Part shown: in pieces, positions 58,720 to 64,000 of the stretch
Numbering within the stretch: position 1 is the first letter of the stretch
Layout: every line of letters begins with the position of its first letter
NCBI GenBank assembly: GCA_034766995.1
Contig: CM068315.1
Span: 19,439,010-19,503,009, forward strand
Reading direction: 5' to 3'
DNA length: 64,000 nucleotides
From: Acanthacorydalis orientalis
Taxonomy: Eukaryota; Arthropoda; Insecta; Megaloptera; Corydalidae
Notes under the pieces: generated by a model
The model's input: only the letters and a program-made list of their open reading frames with translations
What the model was told of the DNA's origin: nothing
The model's database searches: none
Translations under genes and position numbers: made by a program

Positions 58720-59661
58720 ATCAAATAAGGTTCTGCGATTTTTTAATATGCGATAATTAAACAATTGCAAAATTTGTCATAATTTTTTTTATTCATTAAA
58801 ATTAGCACCTTCAAAATCTACAACCTTTTCCAAACGAGAAACAAGTATGTAAATCGCGTGTTTTTAGAAGTAAAAAACCTACCAACTTGCTGCAATCTCT
58901 GTTTTGTTGTGGAACTGTCTATTTCGCAAGTGATTATCAAGCACCAAGAAAAGGTCATAATCGCTTGAAGAACTTTGAAGAGAATATAGAGCATGACGCA
59001 GTATCTCCCATTCCAAACCATGAATCTTCTTCTCACGTATAAGTATTACAGTATGAGGTCTTGCATTGTCCTGCAAGAATAAGGTTTTGCAGTACCGCAA
59101 ACTTCAAAGGCACCACTTTACTCATAGAAGTGTATGCTTTGTGTATGGTGAACTCCAGCCAGGATTGTTCACTACGAGTTTCTCGCTACAGGCCAAACAA
59201 TTACGGTCGAGATCTATTGTATGTAACTCGAGCGTGTGAAGGATTCGTTACTTAAGAAACAGTCAACACTAGTTAATCGAAAGCAAATGCTATCTTGCAG
59301 GACAATACAAAACCTCATACTGCAATATTTGAGAAGATGCGTGCTTTAAAATGAGAGATACTGCCTCATCCTCCATATTCTCCTGAAATGTCTCCAAGCA
59401 ATTATCACCTTTTCTTGGCGTTAGACAATCACACACGAAATAGACAATTCTACAATAAAACAAATTAAAGCGGAGGTTGGTAGGTTTTTTACTTCTAGAC
59501 GAAACGTTTTATAAAAACGGAATTTACAAACTTGTATCTCATTGAAAAAAGATTGTAGATTGTGAGGGTGCTTATTTTAATGAATAAAAGGTTTTATGAA
59601 AATTTTTGCACTTATTTAATTTTTATTATAAAACCCCGCACGAATTTTTTTAGTTGCCTAA
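58713..59661. mobile_element. Fold-back mariner: two C-terminal halves in inverted orientation
   Basis: The ends (taaggtaatcaaataaggtt; complement of tttttttagttgcctaa) are mariner-like and TA follows on the right. The left arm (58713 to about 59090) encodes, on the minus strand, LFLQDNARPHTVILIREKKI and LVLDNHLRNRQFHNKTEI. The right arm (about 59285-59661) encodes the same region on the plus strand: LQDNTKPHTAIFEKMRALK, LPHPPYSPEMSPSNYHLFL and LDNHTRNRQFYNKT. About 190 bp of unrelated sequence lies between. Neither arm has a DNA-binding domain. Confidence 0.8.
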
Positions 59662-60022
59662 TATATATACACTGTAAAAAAATGGAGCCAACGATGCGAG
59701 GTAGTTGACCGACACGTATTAGTATTAAAGAAATTGTATTTAAGATAAATATACACTGCCATTATAACAACCAAGTGAAAAAAATATATTCTGTTGAGCC
59801 AACTACAACGTAGCTCAGTTTTAGTTGATAACATGCGTGTACAAATTGATATCTCGCAATCGAACTATAAAAAAATTTGTTAGATAAAACAAATCGTACA
59901 ACTGATATCGGCGCCTAGTCGCTACGCGCACCGCCTGCGCTCGCCCGCTCACATCGGATATACTGCTGATTATCATAATATATAAATATATTATAGTTGT
60001 CCTACATAATTACTCACGTAGT

Positions 60023-60240
60023 CCGGTTTTTTGAAAAATTTTCCCGGAACCCAAGCAGAGACACTAATAAAAAATCACCAAAACACAACACACAAGCTAC
60101 ACTCCACAAATGCGGTTAAATACCAAATTTGGTAAGGGCACCGCACTAATGTCCGCAACATAAGGCCAAACCCGGCCCTGTATGATTTTATTATCAATAA
60201 AATTCATTTTTATTTTTATTTTATTTATTATATCACGTAG
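60023..60240 (+). mobile_element. Possible 3' end of a non-LTR retrotransposon, second copy
   Basis: It starts gtccggttttttgaaaaatt, contains taaggccaaacccggccctg, and ends atcaataaaattcattttta with a low-complexity tail. It resembles 21450-21665 at its start and its end. There is no coding sequence. Confidence 0.3.
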
Positions 60241-60347
60241 TAAGACTGGATACATCGTTTCATGAAGTCGTTACGTTTCATTAAAAGTATTCCGTAATAT
60301 TTCAAAAATGTACCAAAGCATACTAATAATTAACATATATATAGAGT

Positions 60348-60409
<62 letters not shown>
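60348..60409. repeat. (AT)n microsatellite
   Basis: Pure TA. Confidence 0.95.
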
Positions 60410-60412
<3 letters not shown>

Positions 60413-62027
60413 TTATTTAAGGTTATCACTACTTGACAAATTTGGATATAACAATTACATTGAAAGATACAATGGACTATAATTAAAAAAAATCCAAAAG
60501 GACACAAAATTTAGCAAAAATTACTTACATTGCATTTATATGAAATACACATTGTCAATTTTTATAGCTTACCTAAGGAATTATTGAAACAGTTTTTATG
60601 TAACAGCAATTTTCTATGATTCAGTGTATGTAATATTGTACTTTATTAACATCATAATATAAAAAAAATATCCTTTGGAATAGTTTAATCACTAAAGAAG
60701 CAAACATGGACAATAACAGGCACAGTACAGCAATTAATAGCAAATAAGTTTGGGAAACCTCTCGAAAGAAAAGTTTATTATATCAAGAATTAAAATAAAT
60801 ACTGATTTAGCACAAGTAGAAAATTATCTTTGGACAAATGTCCAGAGATGAAGTGACTTAATTGACTGGCTTCAGTGATCGAAAATAAGAGAACGATACA
60901 AAGTAAGTAAATTTACACTTGATTAACCTTTTATATTTAAAGGATCAACATTGTTATCTCAAAATGACATTTAAAGTACGATATATTTTATTTTTTTAAA
61001 CTCTATACATGCACTAAGTAACAGAACGAATTGGTTCCCTGACCAATAGGGAATTTATTTTTGAACCCATTAATTCTATGTTCAGTTTCAACTTTTGTGT
61101 CTTATTTATAATTTGTGATGCTGTCATTGCTACCATAAAGCTGCCAAAAAAATGTTTCAAGAATCAATTCCGATTATAGTGGAACAGATTAATAGCTCAT
61201 TAACAATTCAAGTCAATTAAAAAGTATACATTTTTTTAATGCAATAGGTATCAAATATTAACATTAACACACTTTTTTCGAGCGACTACTAGTTGCTATA
61301 AATTGTATCTAGTATAATGTTCTTAACACACTATATATGCCACACACATTGAACTTATTAATTAATATCCAAACACCGATGTATTTCATACGATACGTAA
61401 AATTAATCTTCAAAGAAGTGTTAAATACCGCATTATAATATGATTAACGTCACACACTTCGAGGAAAATAAATATAAAAAAAATTTATTACTCTAATTAC
61501 TTGAAATATAATAAAATATAAATGTCCAGTACATGTTTATGTGGCGAAGGCTATAAAAAATTATACATAAAAGATAAACAAGGTCGAACGATATCGAAAG
61601 TGATCCTGCATTTTAACGTGACCTGCAGTCTAGGATTAAAAATGAAATAGGTTAAAATGCGTGAGTGACGCAGAATGTTTTCATTTCGAATATAATTTTA
61701 TAATAATTCCTAAAAAGTATAAAAAAAAGTTTCAAATACGAAAATAGTATTAAACGTCAGTCTTTCTATATAAAAAAAAAATAATTCCATCGTAAAATTT
61801 CCAGAGAATAAAATTTTTTTTTTCGTATAAATACGATTTCAGTGTAAAACTAATAAAACATTTATTCAAAATTATTGTATTCACTGAAGCTTTCGAGTAA
61901 AAAAAATGTTACATATTTTTACATTGTATTTTGTTGTTAATTTTTATAAAATTTTCCAATAAAAATTTTACGACTTACATTTTACGGAGATTATTTGTGC
62001 ATATAATTTGTTAATTTATGTTATTTA

Positions 62028-62125
62028 TTAAGGGAGAGTGACAATCAGAGAGAAGGGAGGGAAAACATCACTCTCCCGGGGGTCGGCGAGAGTAGCGAGT
62101 AGGGTGCAGAGCTTTCTGGTTAGTA
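62028..62125. other. GC-rich patch with a 10-bp inverted repeat
   Basis: gggagagtga (62032-62041) and tcactctccc (about 62068-62077) flank a purine-rich tract, followed by gggggtcggcgagagtagcg. It is isolated in AT-rich sequence. A minus-strand frame through it has no recognisable motif. On the minus strand an aaccag acceptor-like sequence precedes it, so an untranslated exon is possible. Confidence 0.25.
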
Positions 62126-62956
62126 TTAAAAAATACTTTACCATCAAAAAATAAAAGAAAATTTTGTAGAATTTTATATAACAGATGCATATTTCTTGTA
62201 TATTAAATGTCAATCTAAATCTTTGATACAAAAAAAAAAAAACATTTATGAACATTTTGATATTGATAATTCTGCAGATAATTTTTGAGTGTTTTCTCAT
62301 CGATGCAACAAATATCATCTTTAAAGTACCAAGGTACATGAAAATCTTTCTTGATCGCTCTGAAGTAAAATGGCGTTTCCAACGAAATGCATATAAACAA
62401 TAATCAAAAAGTATCAATAATGATTTATTAAACAAATTTAACCAAGAAAAAATGTTCTGATTTCCAAAGGTGAAAAAAGAATTCATTTGCGAGAGTAAAA
62501 ACAAGTTTTTTTCTGTGACTAATAATGTATAACCTAGCTTATAATATAATTTTCAACTATGAAAACATTGTCACATGTGTTTCAAAGAAATGAAAGGTAA
62601 TCAAATCAGAATTTCTATAAAATAAAACAATAACTAAATGTAATTAAAATTTAAATACTTTAATTAAAATTAATATTAACTGTTATCGTTATTAAAGTTA
62701 TCATCACAGTTTACTTATATTTTTATTGCCTCACGCAAATAAAATAATCAAATGTAAAAGGTTTTTTTAGAAATAATGTTTCTTGACAAACACATATTTT
62801 TTAATTTATATTGATAAGATTGTATGTGTGTATACATACATGTATGAAAGTAAGTGGAGATTTTTTTGAAAAAATATCATACATTTTTCGTGTTAGTTGA
62901 ATTGTGTTTCTTTCATTGTGCTACTGTGCTATCCAGAAATTAAATTTCTAAATCTC

Positions 62957-62988
<32 letters not shown>
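62957..62988. repeat. (AT)n microsatellite
   Basis: A short TA run. Confidence 0.95.
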
Positions 62989-62989
<1 letters not shown>

Positions 62990-63675
62990 TTCGTATACTT
63001 TTTTTGAATAGAAAATCAAGTAAAAACAAACATTCTATGTTTTGTCTATCTCACTTAGAATGTAAAAGGTTGCCAATACATATGTAAACAATTATCTTTA
63101 AGGAACAGTTTAATGAATCCATTATTAAATAGTTTTATCTTTTTCAATCTAATATATATGTAAATAAGTTCATGAGCAATGAAATTCAAATAAATGCAGC
63201 ATGGCATATACAAACAGTTTATTTAAGATGGAAAGCGAAATTTAACTTTCATAAAAATGTCAAATATCCATCTAGTTCATGGACAAAAAAATTAGTCTTT
63301 TACTAGTTCAATTGTCATTATAACACCATTATAAAATACTGAATTTGCCCTTATTTACTTGCATGCACCAACTAAAATTTTCAATAGATTTCTGATAAAG
63401 ATAATTAATTATTCAAAAACATTACATGTCTTATTAACATCATTGTTGTACAATATTTTTTTTGTAATTTCTAATCGTTTGTACACTATAGGAAAAAATA
63501 TTTGCAATTCATTTCAAAAACATTTGTGAAATCATCAATTAGTATGAGTAAGTCTTCAACATCATTTATAATACAACTCTCTGTTCAACAATTAATATTT
63601 ACGTTAGAAATAGGAAATTTGCTTTTCCATGTAGGTTTAACGTCTTTTTACTATCACATTTATATCTCTAAAATA

Positions 63676-63750
63676 TTAGGTTGATAGAAAAATAATTGCA
63701 GTTTTTTATATTGAAGGTCATAAACCGCTATTAGTTTTCGACTGACCTAA
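63676..63750. mobile_element. 75-bp micro-copy of the TTAGGTTGGTAG mariner
   Basis: TA duplications on both sides; ends ttaggttgatagaaaaataa and agttttcgactgacctaa. It keeps the 3' piece tattgaaggtcataaaccgc. Confidence 0.88.
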
Positions 63751-64000
63751 TAATAAACTGATAACGTTAAAAAAAATTATGAGAAACTAGTTTACAATGA
63801 AACAGCGTATTCATTGAACATACTCGACGCAATACCACCTAATTGGATATTATTGGATAATTAAAATTACTGAATTTTCACTCGACTTTTCAATATTAAT
63901 ATTTATTTTGTAAAGTGGTTTTTGTATATGACTACTTTCATAACCCTTAAATAAACTTATCAAATACATACACTAAATTAATGAAGAATTAAATATATGG

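Larger units (their letters stand above)
60410..63675. other. AT-rich sequence at the right edge
   Basis: Apart from the GC-rich patch at 62028-62125, nothing was recognised. The missing first exon of the phosphatase gene was looked for here, as a minus-strand donor preceded by a hydrophobic frame in phase 1, and not found. Confidence 0.5.

Noticed and set aside
62028..62504. 158-codon minus-strand frame
   Set aside because: Low-complexity F/I/K/N composition, no motif and no splice support; probably a chance frame.

Overview
The window looks like AT-rich, intron- and transposon-dense DNA from an insect. The evidence is one multi-exon lipid phosphate phosphatase gene of the wunen/PLPP type with canonical GT-AG introns, a great abundance of mariner elements, two piggyBac elements with TTAA target sites, Tc1-like relics, an RTE-like LINE, and about 25 long (AT)n tracts. 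An ant or another hymenopteran would fit, but I cannot prove that from the sequence.

Host gene. On the minus strand, 41045-54566 carries five consecutive coding exons plus one alternative last exon of a PAP2-superfamily lipid phosphatase. The first coding exon is not seen and probably lies beyond the right edge. All three catalytic motifs are present and split over three exons: K-x6-RP, PSGH, and R-x5-H-x3-D. The penultimate exon can join in frame to either of two last exons, at 41326-41415 or 41045-41164, which predicts two different cytoplasmic tails. The introns of 2.6-3.9 kb hold several transposons, an upstream-strand fragment resembling a matrix-metalloproteinase leader/prodomain (48072-48305, one stop), and a CpG-rich patch with a DRE-like motif.

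Transposons. 1-29300 is largely a transposon graveyard: mariner copies at 229, 4085, 5437, 8746, 11300, 15083, 16682, 20230, 23583 (nested in a piggyBac) and 26345, and a Tc1-like relic at 27899. One mariner family is present as a full-length but decayed copy, as three ~560-574 bp internal-deletion derivatives sharing one junction, and as three 75-80 bp micro-copies. 29300-38400 is very AT-rich with no recognised gene apart from one cysteine-rich coding-like relic. 38400-45900 holds a composite microsatellite array, an RTE-like LINE 3' end, a second Tc1 relic and a second piggyBac. 45874-59661 holds more mariners. The outstanding one is at 55712-57004: perfect 27-bp ends, TA target duplication and an uninterrupted 348-codon DD34D transposase of Himar1/irritans type, nested inside an older broken mariner of another family.

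No rRNA, tRNA, CRISPR or prokaryotic feature was seen. I did not find an undescribed multi-gene system. The best leads are the potentially active nested mariner, the alternative last exons of the phosphatase gene, the size series of mariner deletion derivatives, a chimeric mini-element with ends from two mariner families, and an inverted-duplicated (fold-back) mariner.
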